Shown here: positions 32,001 through 43,663 of the stretch, piece by piece | Layout: every line of letters starts with the position of its first letter | Position numbering within the stretch: the stretch's first letter is position 1 | DNA from: Catenaria anguillulae PL171 | Lineage: Eukaryota > Blastocladiomycota > Blastocladiomycetes > Blastocladiales > Catenariaceae | Assembly (NCBI GenBank): GCA_002102555.1 | Contig: MCFL01000136.1 | Location: 1 to 63,702 of the forward strand | Length of the DNA: 63,702 nucleotides | Reading direction: 5' to 3' | Notes under the pieces: model-generated | Told to the model about the DNA's origin: nothing | Seen by the model: the letters and a program-made list of their open reading frames with translations, nothing else | Databases searched by the model: none | Program-made: the position numbers and the translations under genes

Positions 32001-35000
32001 CTACTACAACGACCGCCAGACCGGTCGCACTCCAAACCCCAATGTCGGCCGCCGTGATTCGCGACACGCAACTGCTCGCTGTCCTCGACGCCATCTCTGA
32101 ACCCGAATCCGCGTCCATGGACGAAAACGGCCAACGGTTCCGATGGGACGTGCTCCTATACATGCACAGCACCAAGCGCAATCTCCCAACGCAACCGCTG
32201 TCGCCCGAGGCACAAGCGTTTGCCTTCTTTTCGGACGACCAGCCCGCGCTCGTCGACTACATTCTCAACGCGTGCACCATCACATGGGAAACGGCCACGG
32301 CACTCGGTGCGGGCTGGTGGCTCACACACCCGGATGCACTGCGCACCATGGCCGAGGCCATTGCACGCAATCATTGGCGCAAGGCAAACAATCCGCACGA
32401 TTGCTTCTTGTATTACTTGGCACTGGGCAAGCGCAAGTTGATGCTGACCTTGTGGAAGCAGGCCAATGGGCATGCCGAGCAACAGGTCATGATGCAGTTT
32501 TTGGCCAAGGATGTCAACGATGCGTGGAAAAAGCAGGCGCTCAAGAATGCATTTGTACTGCTTGGCAAGCAGCGGTTTGAGCTCGCGGCGTGTTTCTTTT
32601 TGCTGGGCGAGGCGTACGGCGACGCCATCACCGTGTGCATTCGCAACTTGAAGGACCCGCAGCTCGCATTGTTTGTCGCCAAGCTTGTCGGCCAGCCGGG
32701 TGTGGGCACGGTCGTGGATCAGATTCGAGCCAGTGGCAATGGCGTCATTGAGAGCCATGCGTGCTATGGGATGATGGCAGATTGGATGGCCGGGTCTCGC
32801 ATGGTCGACATGGCAAAGGTCGCGAGCCCCGCGACATACTTGCTGGTGCAGTCCATGGAACGCAAGTTGCAGGTGCAGTACCTGGCGTCGGCAGGGATCA
32901 CGCCGCAAGAGCGCAGGGTGGCCGTTGGCCGCGCTATCGCGTGGTATCATGAGCGCGGCGCACCGTATTTCACGCGGTTGATGATGGCGACGTTGCCAGT
33001 GGCGAATGGAGTAGCGGGTGAGGCAGTTCAGCCGGAAGAGGACGAGTTTGCGGCCATGTTTGGTGGCGGCAGTTTGAGCGATGGGCCGCCCAAGGTGTCG
33101 GACGCTGGCGGCGCAGATGATTTCGAGGCCATGTTTGGAGCGTCGATTTTGGATGGGCCACCCAAGCGGTCAAATGGTGGTGGCGATGAGTTTGACGCGC
33201 TCTTTTGGATCTCCGGAACCGAAGCCTGCGACTGATTCTAGTGCTGGTGGTGATGCGTTTGATGCGCTCTTTGGTGGCTCAAACACGAGCAAGCCTATCG
33301 ACGACGCTTCGGGTATACCAGCAATCAGTACCAGCGCACCAACACCTGTTCCCGTTGAGCTCTTGACGACCGACGAAAAGTCCATGATCGTGCAAGCCGA
33401 CCACCTCGCGACGCTATGGCAAGTCGCAAAGTCCATCTTTGTTGTCCAGTCCACGCCGCTCGCGCACGACTTGCAGTTTGACGATTACGCCAAGCTGATT
33501 TTGCGACAGATTCATTCCGGTCCCGACTCACCTGCCCACATTGACTCTCTTCTGGACCTACTGTGCTGGCTCACTCTGTCACCCAACTCGGCCTTTTATG
33601 TGTGCAAGCAGCTCAATGTCGACTTGTTCCTGTCGCTCAACTTGCGCATTCTGGTGCATATGCTGGGGCGCACCGGGCCAGAGGACTTGGACGAGAACCA
33701 GCGATCCATGTTCTTGGTGTTGCTCCTGCACTGCTTGCACACGCTGGGGGACAGCGCACTGTTGGACCCAACAGCTCCAGCTTCGGCGGCACCGCACTCG
33801 GCCATTGTCACGACCCTCTTCTTGCTCGTGCATGTGCTGGCTTCGCGCGGCCTGTACCGCGCGCTCGGCGCTCTCGTTCGGCACTTGCCAGCAGTCATTA
33901 CGCCCGTCAGCCCCACCCTTGCCCTTTCCAGTCCAGCCTCATCGCCTCTCGTCTCGCTTCGTACCATGCATTCGGAAATGCAACCACATCTCTCGGACCT
34001 CGCCTCGTCGCGCCATCTCGTGCTCGAGTACCTCACGCTGCGCATGTTCCAAGACTGGATGTACGCCGTCATTGTCGAGTTTCAACAGGGCATGTCGCCC
34101 GACGAGGTGTTTGTCGTCTCGGATGTGTGTGTGCCGCACTTGACTGCACGGTTGCGATGGATTCACGACGAGGTGCATCGAACCGAGACGCTCGTACAAA
34201 GCCCAGCCGAGGATTGGCTTCCAAGCGCACACCAAGAGCTGTTTGAGGCCCTCAAGTGGAGTACCGTGTGGTTGGACGAGTTACGGGTGCCAAGGATCGC
34301 GCTCAAGGAATTGCCTATTGCTGGGCCAGGGGCTGCACTTGCCACCGTTTCGACCGCTGCTTCTGCTGGTACCGCGACGACAGATGCCGCGCTTGCTGCA
34401 AAGGCCATGCCGCTCGAAGAAGGTTTCCTACGACTGTCGGCGTTCAACACCGCTCAAGCAGCCGAAACCGCGGCGCGCGCCTCGGCCGACCCGAACGCAA
34501 ATCCAACAGGCTTGCGCACCATCGTGACGCCCGCCGACCCTCCATTTGTGCCGAAAATCGATACCGTCTTCAAGCACGACGCAATCATCAACGGCATGAG
34601 CCTGCACCCGTCGTGTGCCAACTTGATTGTCGCACAAGCCAAGGCCGTAATTGAGCTCAACGTGGAGCGCGCGCACAGGACCATGCAACGCGTCCTGAGC
34701 GGCGGGCCCGGGTCACAGCCTCAGTCACAGCAGCTGCCACCAGGCTCGGCGGCAAGCAATGCAGCACCGCCGCCGCTGGTTCCAAACCTCAGTTCCACGT
34801 CGCTGTCGGCCATGGGGGCGCACACGGCCGTGCTCCATGATCCATATGCGGGCTCGCCACCAGCGGTTCTCACGCGCACATCGTCGACGGCAGCCACAGA
34901 CGACCCGACCACACTCATTTCCCCGGCATTGTCGAACCGGTCGGCGGCAACAACGGCGTCGACAATCAGCGGGATTGGGGCCGATTTCATGAAGAAGGCG

Positions 35001-36174
35001 CGGCAAGCCGTGGACTCGACACTGGGTACGGGAGCAACGCTGCCCGCCAGCGGGATTGCCAACGAGTTTGGGATTGTGGATTTCTTGCCAACAAGTCACG
35101 CACAAGTGGCGAGTCACTCAGCGTTGGATTACTGTACGCTCCACCTTTCGTGAATCTTGCTGGCAGTATTTCTAACCAATGCGAGCTTGGCGGGAGTGTA
35201 GATGTACTCGCAGACTGGATCGACAACAACACCATCCTGTCGCTGCGCCAATTCGGTGGGCGTGGTGACCTGCTGCGCATCCCATATGGTGCTGCCAAGG
35301 TGAACAAGCTAGAAATCGATTCCGTTGGTGGAAGGCTGGCGGTTGCTGATACGGTCGGCGACGTTGCCATTTTCGGGTTGCCGTCGATGAGAATCTTTTC
35401 GGTACGCAACCTTTTCTTCCTGTCGTACGATTCTTGCAATCTGACAAGCCTGTCCTTGGTTAAATCACAAGTCATTCCCGTGCCATTCTCGATTCACGAG
35501 CGATGTGGTGTTTCATGGTTCGAGCACGTTGCTAGTATCGGCTGGGTCGTCGCCTGGGCACATGTACGCACTTCCGTAAGCGCATCTACTGCATTTCATT
35601 TCCAGTGCTCGGATTGACACAGTGTGCTGCGCTCTTTCTCAGCAACAATGTTGCCCTGTGGGATACGTTGCTTCCAGTTCACTCGGCACGTGTTCGTGGT
35701 TACAACATTCACGAGTCGGGAGCGACCGCCGTTGCGTATGATGGCCGTTTGGTGTATTCTGGCGGCAAGAAGGGTGACATGCGTACGTTTTTCTCTTCCA
35801 AAGACTCTGTTGTTGACTTCCCGCATAGATCCTGACGAGGGTTTTGGAATACAGATGTGCTCGATACGCGTCACTCGAGGCCGCTCTTGTCCTTGCAAGC
35901 CCATGGGTCCACGATTGCGTCCCTGGCAGTGTCGCCAAACTCGTCGCTGCTTTATTCTGGGTCGATCGACGGCACGCTCAAGGTGTGGGACATGTCGACA
36001 TCGTCGCCGACGGAAATCGCCACATTCAAGCACATGCACGGGACGCGCAAGTTTTTGTCCGTGTCGGCTGCTGCTACACTACCCGTTTCAAGTGTAGGCA
36101 TTACCAAGATTTTGGCTGGGGATGGGTTTGTATTGACTTGCGGTGCCGATGGAGCTGTCAAATGGCTCCATTGA
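29017..36174 (+). CDS. RAV1: Rav1 / DMXL (rabconnectin-3 alpha) V-ATPase assembly regulator
   Basis: Rav1 is the large subunit of RAVE, which reassembles V1 onto V0 of the vacuolar/endosomal ATPase. Proposed exons are 29017-30072, 30132-31792, 31861-35133, 35202-35401, 35472-35563, 35643-35782 and 35855-36174; total about 2246 aa after correcting one base. N-terminal beta-propeller repeats (LVKVWVSSTGG, GVARVWKW, NGTVLVWGIR) precede the Rav1p_C core: GAGWWLTHPDALRTMAE, FLYYLALGKRKLMLTLWK, KNAFVLLGKQRFELAACFFLL. C-terminal WD repeats include NVALWDTLLP, IHESGATAVAYDG, GGKKGD, SGSIDGTLKVWDM and LTCGADGAVKW, collinear with DMXL. The frame shifts at the TTTT run near 33200; removing one T continues a DxFDALFG repeat. 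A 52-nt intron (GTTTGA...TTCTAG) is a phase-compatible alternative, but its branch point is badly placed. Confidence 0.95.
33041..33277 (+). repeat. Repeated D-x-F-x-A-(M/L)-F-G motifs inside Rav1
   Basis: Four copies occur within about 240 bp: DEFAAMFGG, DDFEAMFGA, DEFDALFG and DAFDALFGG, each in an acidic/Gly/Pro linker. A looser fifth (DELDALFAAG) lies near 31748. They are short linear motifs in a disordered segment rather than a folded domain. Confidence 0.7.
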
Positions 36175-36440
36175 GCCAGTTTTGTGCGACTTGGGTTTTC
36201 CTGTTCAATGTTTCTCCCGTACGCGGGATTGCAGTTCAAGTGCCCGTTGCAATATACATGCACATGTAAGACTTGTTATTGATGCATTTGGTTGGAAAAA
36301 TTACGAAAGGACTGGCTTGGGATATATGAATATTTGAGTGGGTAGGTTGGTTCGAATCGAGAAAAAAAAAGACAAGGATGATGAAGAATAACGTACACGC
36401 CAGGAGCCATCAACCAGCCAAGAATGCTCGTCATCCTCCA
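36175..36440. other. Convergent 3' ends of Rav1 and TFIIF-beta
   Basis: A 266-bp spacer between two stop codons, with an A-run at about 36361-36370. No further gene is seen. Confidence 0.6.
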
Positions 36441-37513
36441 TTAATTGCCCGCCAACGACCCGTTCTTACCCTCTTGCTCGCCGTCGCCTTCCTGCACATC
36501 AGGCATGGGCACGTCCTCATCCTGCTGAATCTCGGTGTCGGTAGCAGTCTCTCCGCCCGCGGCCGCGCCCGCCAACGACGACGAAGCTGCGGCACCGCTG
36601 GTTTCGGTTGAGATCGCGTTTGCACTTGCACCCGGCAGCACATTCTTGATCTCGGTTTTCAGTGTCCAGTGATTGGCGTACGGCCCGCGCTTGACCAACT
36701 GGGCGATCTGCGGCATGACCTCGCTAATGTATGCCCTGGGCTGCTTTGTCTTGTCGAGCACGGCCGACATTGTCCAGTACTCGTGCATTTGGAACATGCC
36801 AATGAGTTTGGCCTTGAGATCCGCCACGGGGATTGTACGTGTGGCGCGGTGCGCTTCGCCAGTCACCTTCTTTTGCTTGCCCGCAAGGACCAAGTTGGAT
36901 GGGTCGATGGGGCCCCCGAGCGCGCCCTTATTTTGAAGTTTCTTGGATTCGTCGGGCGTGAGCATGCGCACTTGGCGTTTGGGTTTAGCGGCCTGGTCGG
37001 CACGTTGGCGGGCGAGTGCGTGGTAAGATTCATCGGCGACGGGGATCAGCGAGGCTTCGGAGGTGATGGTTGCTTCGATTTCGGCACAGCCTGATGAGGG
37101 AAACGAGCAAGTGAGCCATACTTCCTTGTTGCCTCTTACTGTCGGCCATGTAGCGTATCCAACGTACGGCCAGGTTCACTCTCCACAAACGCAAACATGT
37201 TCTGCACATTGGTATTGGACACCTTGAGCGTAAACTTTTGCGTCAAGCCCTTGTTTTCGGGCGTGTCTGCGAGTTGAATGTGGAACTCGGGCTTTTGGGG
37301 GCGGTGCTTGGCCGTGGGCGTCATGTGTGCGAGCAAATGGGCGGGCGGGTGCGACTTCCACTTGTCGGCGAGCCATTTCGGGACCTTGACAAGCATGGCC
37401 TTGCGGGATTTGGACTTGACCACGTCCAAGACGGGGCGCGGCGCAGACTTTGACGGCAGCTTGCCGGGCAGCCCGGCGTGGTTCATGGTGGCTTTGCCTG
37501 CTGGGGCCGACAT
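36441..37513 (-). CDS. TFG2: TFIIF subunit beta (Tfg2/RAP30)
   Basis: TFIIF-beta binds RNA polymerase II and stabilises the pre-initiation complex in the nucleus. Exons 37513-37168 and 37090-36441 (77-nt intron, GTACGT...CATCAG) give 331 aa. Family landmarks are MLVKVPKWLADKW (dimerisation barrel start), TEF-like LKVSNTNVQNMFAF, CAEIEATITSEASLIPVADESY before the linker, and the C-terminal winged helix LIGMFQMHEYWTMSAVLDKTKQPRAY with NHWTLKTEIKN. The C-terminus adds about 50 residues of Ala/Ser/Gly then acidic Glu/Asp/Gln (QQDEDVPMPDVQEGDGEQEG) not present in RAP30. The start ATG follows CAACA and is the first ATG in frame; the frame upstream uses non-ATG codons. Confidence 0.95.
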
Positions 37514-38288
37514 GTTGTTGGTAGGCAATTCGAGAGTTGGGATTGCTGCAAATGCTTTGGGTGTGGTGAGTGCTGCCAGATTGATTTACATGGCAACGCG
37601 GGCCAGGTAAACTTGATGAACATTTGACGCTTGACAGGCTGTCTGCAGTCCCTCGATCCACTGTCCATATCGTGTCCGTCCGCTCACACTTTGTCTTGTC
37701 GCTGCATTCGAGCAAGAGGTTGGGACTGTTATCAGCATTCACGGCCCAATATGTCTTGCGAAAACGTCATCATGATTATATTCACTCAACAGCGTAGTGG
37801 GTTCCTTGGTCTCACGCCTTTCAACCATAATGCATCATTCGCGCTTCCCGCTTTCCCACCTGAGTCCTTGTCCTTGCGCAATGGCGGCCGACTTGGGGCT
37901 GCCGAGCACTGCTGCCGGCTCGCCTGCAGCGACGGTCCCTCCAAGTGAACGCCAATGGGCGCTAACCATACCTTGTTAACAGCCCCAGACTCAACAGGTT
38001 CCAGTGAGACTGACGCCGCTGGCAGTGTCAAGCGAATCGTGATCACGCGGCCAGCCATTGATCGGTTCCTATGAGACATTTTTGGAATGTTTTCTACATA
38101 TGTCAATTGAGATTTCATAAGCTTGTCTATCGACAGTGGTACATTTACCGGGGGTGGGGGTACACATTAGGAAGGGGTGATTACGAGTGGGAGAGTAAAC
38201 ACAGGTCGACATGCTGGCGCAGACAGGTCGACATGCTGGCCCGCAGACAGTGAGCAAAAGCATTGTTGTAGCGAATGAAAAGGAGGAA
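37514..38288. other. Intergenic, no gene seen
   Basis: This lies upstream of TFIIF-beta and downstream of the kinase-bromodomain gene, both on the minus strand. It contains one exact-to-near tandem duplication (38201-38246) and otherwise nothing I can name. Confidence 0.5.
38201..38246. repeat. Two-copy tandem repeat, 22-24 bp unit
   Basis: The unit ACAGGTCGACATGCTGGC is repeated, followed by GCAG or CCGCAG. It lies 40-90 bp beyond the stop codon of the kinase-bromodomain gene, so it probably falls in its 3' UTR. Confidence 0.75.
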
Positions 38289-40607
38289 TTAGAACCGGGT
38301 TTTGCGCTTTATAAGCGCACGAGGACGAAGCATGCGGCTAGTCGCGCCTCCACTCCCACTGGCCGTCTCAACGCATTGGGCTCCACTGGCTGGCACTGTT
38401 GGACTGGCGTGAGTACTGGAGCCCGGCGACAACAATGACGATGTGTCTTCGGCCTTATCTTTGGTGTCTTTTGCTTTCCGGGAGATGCGAGGCTTCTTGT
38501 TAGGCAAAGTAGCAGGGACCGTCGCCTTTGAGCTTGTTGCAGGAACAGATGGTTGGGCAGTCGTCTGTGAAAACTTATTGACATGCGCTGAGAAGGAGGT
38601 TGCCATCCTGGCTGCCATAGACGAGTGCTTTGACTTGTCGCTAAAGTACCGCTTGCAATTGGCAACAATCAGCTCCATGTCGGCGTGTACTTCCTTTGCG
38701 GACGAGTACTCGCGCCTGACCAACTTGCCTTCGATAGAAGACAGGTCCATGGGATGCAAAATCTTCTTGGGGTTGTCTGCCAAGCAGGAAGTCGCCCAAT
38801 CAAAGGGCGTGGCGAACGGTTTGGCGCACTTCAATGCCTTCACATGATGGATCGCATGGAGCAAGACGCTTTGCTCGGCATCTGTGAAACTGACGCTTGC
38901 TTCCTCTGTGCCTGATGCCACGATTGGCAAGTTATCGTTGGTCGAGTGAGGAGGCAAAGGCAGTTGATTGGACGTGTTGTCCGAAACGTGTCCACTGATT
39001 GGGCTTGAACCACATTCTGCGGCTTCCTGATCGTTGTCGTTCTGTTGCTCGTTGGGGATGAACCATGTACTCTCCAGGGCGGAGCGAGCCGTCAACCTGA
39101 CCAAAAATAACATGATGGTGAGCAAAAAAAGCAAAGCAATTCAATCCATCCAAGACTCGAGAAAAGCAAGCACAAACCGTTTGGATGGGTCAAGCTCCAA
39201 CAGCCCATCAATCAATGCAAGCAGGCCCTTGGACAGCGGGGCACCTGTCGTGTTGGAAGTCCGCATGTCGCGGCCACGCCGAATGCATTCCAGCAATTTC
39301 TTGGCCGTGTCTGCGTCATAGGGCCAGTAGCGGTTGACAATTGCACAAACCGTGACTCCCATGGCCCACATGTCCGCGGCAAGCAAGTCGCACGTTGAAC
39401 GACTCTTTGCATTGAGAAGCTCAGGTGCAAGGTAGTCAAGTGTCCCGCTGTATGTACGTACAAAGAGTGTTTGCAGAGACAGTTAATGTTGATATGTAGG
39501 TAGCCGAGGAAAGACTCTGGGTGAATGTCGATGTACCAGAGGTCGGACGGTCCCCTGGTGTTAACTTGCCGAGCGATCCCAAAGTCGGTGATAGCCGCCC
39601 GGAGGGCGCCCTCACCATTGCCGTTGCTATCGAGCACCACGTTTTCGGGTTTGATGTCACGGTGTGCGATGCCATGGGCATGGATATGCCATGTATCGTC
39701 AAATCAGGCGAGATCCAGTGTAGGTAGGTAAGGTAACGATCCTTGAATGAGAATTCCTATCATGTGCATTGGAACAAATCTTTATCCATCCTGAATGACA
39801 GTACCTCAAGCTCGCACAGCATTTGGTGGATGACTGACCGAAACTGACACTCGTCAACATTGGGTGCCTCGATGAGCAAATCAAACAAGTCGCCTGACAT
39901 GTATCTGTGTGGTAAGGTAATGGGTTTGCGAGGATGCACGTTAGTATGTCCAAACGGTAAGCGCGCAGCGCCTAGTAAAAGACAAGTGAGACGAACAGGT
40001 CCTGGAGGACATATACATGCGACTTTGTTTCGACAAAGCCATGGCAGCCGACAATGTTGGGCTATGTACAGTCACAGATGGGGCAAGATAGTACGTGAAT
40101 GAATACGGTGGTGCTAGAGACAACACTGGAAACTGCCGTCGCATCCACAGGAAAACATACGTGTCTGGGGAGTTTCTTCAAAAGAGCAACCTCAGGCACG
40201 TTGGCGTTGTGCTGCAGCAGTTGCGCCTTTTGCTTTGAAATAATCTTGCAGGCGTATAGCTGCCCGGAAGCCAAGTGCCTTGATTTCCAGACAGTGGAAA
40301 AGCTACCACTGTGCATGAGCACGGACGCGACGCAAAGTCATGGAGATGCCGCCGTGAGTGCTTTGAAAATAGAAACACAAACAGCAAGGATATGTGAGTC
40401 GGATACGGACCTGCCCAGATACTTGAGCAATTCATAGGATTCCTTGAACCTGTGTGACTCTGGATCGGAATCATGGCTGTACTTGGGTGCGCGACCTGGA
40501 AGCACTGTGCACGTCACCGTCAACTGCATTTGATGCCGCGGTCGATGTGGACTCAGGGACAGGATCAAGCGCTTGCTCTTTGGCATGATTGGGTTCACCT
40601 CTCTCGC

Positions 40608-40641
<34 letters not shown>

Positions 40642-40746
40642 GGATAGCGTGTGTGCCAAAGATGACGACGTCACTGTGTTCGTCGGATCATGGGAAGATG
40701 CCAGAGTGTCAACACTCGTCGGCCGTTCAGTCACTTGTGATGGCAT
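38289..40746 (-). CDS. Ser/Thr protein kinase fused to a C-terminal bromodomain-like module
   Basis: Supported exons, transcript order: 40308-40161, 40061-39997, 39904-39805, about 39691-39537, 39447-39178 and 39096-38289; the N-terminus begins at 40746. Kinase features are complete: YLGSGSFSTVWK (glycine loop across an intron), YACKII (ATP lysine), GDLFDLLIE, HGIAHRDIKPENVVL (catalytic loop), ITDFGIAR, LCGTLDYLAPELL (activation segment, splice-joined), DMWAMGV and LELDPSKRLTARSALES. It looks CAMK/AGC-like. After a 50-residue linker follow KCAKPFATPFDW, KKILHPMDLSSIEGKLVRREYSSAKEVHADMELIVANCKRYF and a helix, the ZA/BC arrangement of a bromodomain with an Asn (VANCKRYF). A Lys/Arg-rich tail ends the protein. 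The N-terminus has 11 Asn. Two joins are unresolved: the acceptor before WHIHAHGIAHRD lacks AG, and a one-base shift lies near 40500. Confidence 0.82.
40608..40642. repeat. GTT/AAC trinucleotide microsatellite
   Basis: About 11 uninterrupted units encode the poly-Asn tract near the N-terminus of the kinase-bromodomain protein on the minus strand. It is likely length-polymorphic. Confidence 0.9.
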
Positions 40747-41880
40747 GATAGATTTGGTAGCGGAAAGGCACAGTGCGGTTCAGCAGTTGCTTTTAGTCAC
40801 GGTGGATTCGTCAGTCGATTGTGTATGGAAGTACTGTTGGTCGCATGCAGTGGGATGAAAGGGGCAAGAATCGTGTATTCATCTGTACACCTGTGAACAT
40901 TTCGTGTTCGCACCTGTACGTGCAGTGCACGCGCAAACCACTTTGCCGCAACAGGCACGTGCATGAAGAACAGATCGATCGAGCATTCAAGTTCGATTAC
41001 TTATAAATGTATGTCCAACCGATCCGCTGACATTGACTGTGAGAGAGATTCCGGTATTCCCAACAAATCGAGTGTCAAGCTGTTTTTATACCCCACTTTC
41101 TGTAATCTCTACTGTCGGCAATTGTTCAAGCATCACAGATGCGGCCTGATATCCTGGTCAGCCAAGTCGAATCGAGTCGCCGCCGTCACGTCACGTCACC
41201 CGACAATCGCCCTTGAACAATATGTTTCGGACTTGGGGCGGACGGGTATGAGGCGGGCTGTTCACGATTCCAAGTCTTCCCAAGTCGGGACACATGAGAC
41301 TGTAGCCGCCAAGTATCCCTGTGGGTGCAATCCTATTCGTGACCTGCAGCAGCACTCGCATCCAGTCCATTGATCCGTTTTACCGTTTCAAACAGAAACC
41401 CCACACTGGACTTCCAAGGCGACTGTTCGAATCGATCCATTCCATTTTCTCCTAGCAAGTCGTTGTCGCAAGCGACGGACATTCTGCCATGCGCGTTCAA
41501 TAGCCGCTCTTATGCCGGGAAAGCTCCAGATTTCTGCATCTGGTTCAAAAACTGGTCATTTATCATACATAGCGGGTCGCGCAACATGTGTTCCCCCGTC
41601 GTGCAGACAATTTGGGTCACCCACTGTGCCCTCATTCGTCTCCGGTCGGTCCTTATGACGATCTGGCACGATGTGTGTGGGGGGAAAACTATGTTGACTT
41701 GGTGGATAACCGTTCGTTTGTCCCAAAGAGCTTCATCTCGGCCGTCGTCAGCAGCACTGGGCACTCAGGCAGTACATCGCGGTATCGTCTTCCACGCACG
41801 ATTCGGATCGGATACGGTATCCACTTTGCACATGGGCATACTCGGCGGTGCCAATGATGTGCAAAGTGCACACGTGCGCG
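40747..41880. other. Upstream region of the kinase gene, no certain gene
   Basis: Frames on both strands are open in patches but not convincing. The right part may contain further 5' exons of the decayed gene that follows. Confidence 0.35.
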
Positions 41881-43280
41881 TGTGTCTGCGCTTGGCGTGC
41901 AGGATTCGTATTCGAATTCCGATTCGCCTGCTGGTCGCGGTGCCATTTGCGTGGACTCTCTTGTCAGAAGTGCGTCCAATCCGGCGCTTGCACGCTTCTG
42001 GTCTAGTTCATCATTGCCTTATACATCCTGCCGCGTCTTGGATGGGCTCTCTTGTCGGATCTACTACACCTTCGTGATTGGCTCTCTTCCTTCCCCTCCG
42101 TTTAGATACGCTTGGGCCTTGTTGCTCGTCAAGATCGGACCTGTCGTGCAAGGTACGTGCCTGATTCAATTGTGTTCCCTCCTTGTGTGGCTCTCTATGT
42201 TCCCGTTGCGCCCCCCTTGATACCCAGAAAAGCTCGAGCGCTCTGCGTGGATTGCAATTGAGGTTCGCTATGCAGATGCGGCTGCTCCGTTGGTTGTATA
42301 CCAGACGTACGCTTGCACCCTTCTCCTCTCGTTCCTGAGCTTTTGACCGATTGCGTCGTTGTTCTCACCCGTCGCCATTCATATTAGGTACCACCGATCC
42401 TTCAATTGAATCGAATTCCTTGAGGCCACTGTCGTCCTCTCATTGCCGACTGACTCCAAAGCCGCGCGTTCCAAGCACGAAAGCAAGGCTGTGGGGCGCG
42501 TTCAATCAAGAACTCGAGCCGACTGCGGATATACACTGTCTCAAGTACTTCAAGAACGGCCGTCATTTCGAGGCGCATGCACCGCTACTTAGCTTGCGGC
42601 GGTTCTCGTGTACCCACGGCTATTCACTTGATCGTGACTTCGGCGGCCGCCACCTGCTTAAGCCAAGCCGGAATTCAAGTTGTAAACCGACAACATTGGA
42701 CCAGCTTTTCACGTCTCTTTCGGAATCGTTCCTTGCATCGCCCGTGCCTGTCCCAAGCGACCGTCTTGAATATCTCATGGCCGTGTCTGCATCTCAATAA
42801 TGTGACGGTGACTGGCGCGAGCAACTATGTAGCTGGCTGCGGACACATCGTCCCACGCCGAAGAGTGGGCCATGGAGATGGACCGTGACCATGTGCACTT
42901 CAACTATCGGGTTCCGAATGCAATGCTGCGGTTCCCAATCGCGTCGCCCGTCCTCGCTGTCGCTGGTGGCTCTATCAGCCTGAGCTCAGCCAGTTGTCAT
43001 TCCATCGTTGGCCTTTTGGGCGACTGTGCTCCAGCTATAACTGGCTCCAAGTCAAACAGGTCCGGTTGCAAGTTTCTGGTCGTGATACGAACGAGCATCG
43101 GCATCCCAATGAAGCTGCTTTGTATCGCATGGACGAGGGCTGCTTCACTTGCCCGCATACATGACCGAGGTCGAAGTCTGCGTTTCTGTGAATTCTTACC
43201 GAATGGATCAAGCCGGAGAAAGTTTGGAGAAGAGCCGGGAGGTTCAAGGTCTCTGGCCAAAGGTTTTGTGTGACGGGAGT
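41881..43280 (+). pseudogene. Probable decayed (or unrecognised) multi-exon gene
   Basis: Two introns of this genome's normal type flank a coding-like exon: intron 42152-42227 (GTACGTG...ACCCAG), exon 42228-42306 reading EKLERSAWIAIEVRYADAA, intron 42307-42387 (GTACGC...TATTAG). Phases agree across both. After the second intron the frame reads YHRSFN, meets a TGA, and then continues in the same frame with EFLEATVVLSLPTDSKAARS, which has clear coding character. Further coding-like fragments in changing frames follow (EEWAMEMDRDHVHFNYRV near 42870; VSVNSYRMDQAGESLEKSRE near 43180). I cannot assign a family; a beta-rich domain is likely from the alternating hydrophobic pattern. Several frame interruptions within 900 bp favour a pseudogene over a live gene. 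Confidence 0.42.
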
Positions 43281-43663
43281 CTGCGCTATTGAGCATAAGT
43301 CACTTAACTGTCACTTCTGAATGTGTCATGAATGTTAATCGGATACTCGTACCGTCGTTTGTCGGAAGCGACGTGGATGGGAAATGAATTGAATCATCAG
43401 GTAACTCGTGTATAATGGGAGAGAGTAAAGAGCATTTCAGGGAAAAAGGTAAAGAAGCGGCATAGGAGTACGGTTGGGACTGGAATGAACATGCAGGAAC
43501 GGAATCAACAGAACAACACAAGAAAAAAAAAAAGACGGGAGATGGAATGCAAGACGATACCGTCAGCAAACAGGCAGAGAATACGGAGACAAACCAGATA
43601 TTCACAAGGAGCGTGTTGGCAAAAAGAGGCCCCCATATCCACACTCAAATGGACAGACGCAAC

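Noticed and set aside
34987-35205. Apparent frame break before the last Rav1 WD repeats (GCGGGAG)
   Set aside because: A normal 68-nt intron (35134-35201) with GTACGC, a CTAAC branch point and TGTAG removes the problem and matches the DMXL alignment.
36340-36372. B-box-like GGTTCGAATC near the Rav1 3' end
   Set aside because: Flanking bases do not form a stem; it falls in a 3' flank and is followed by an A-run.
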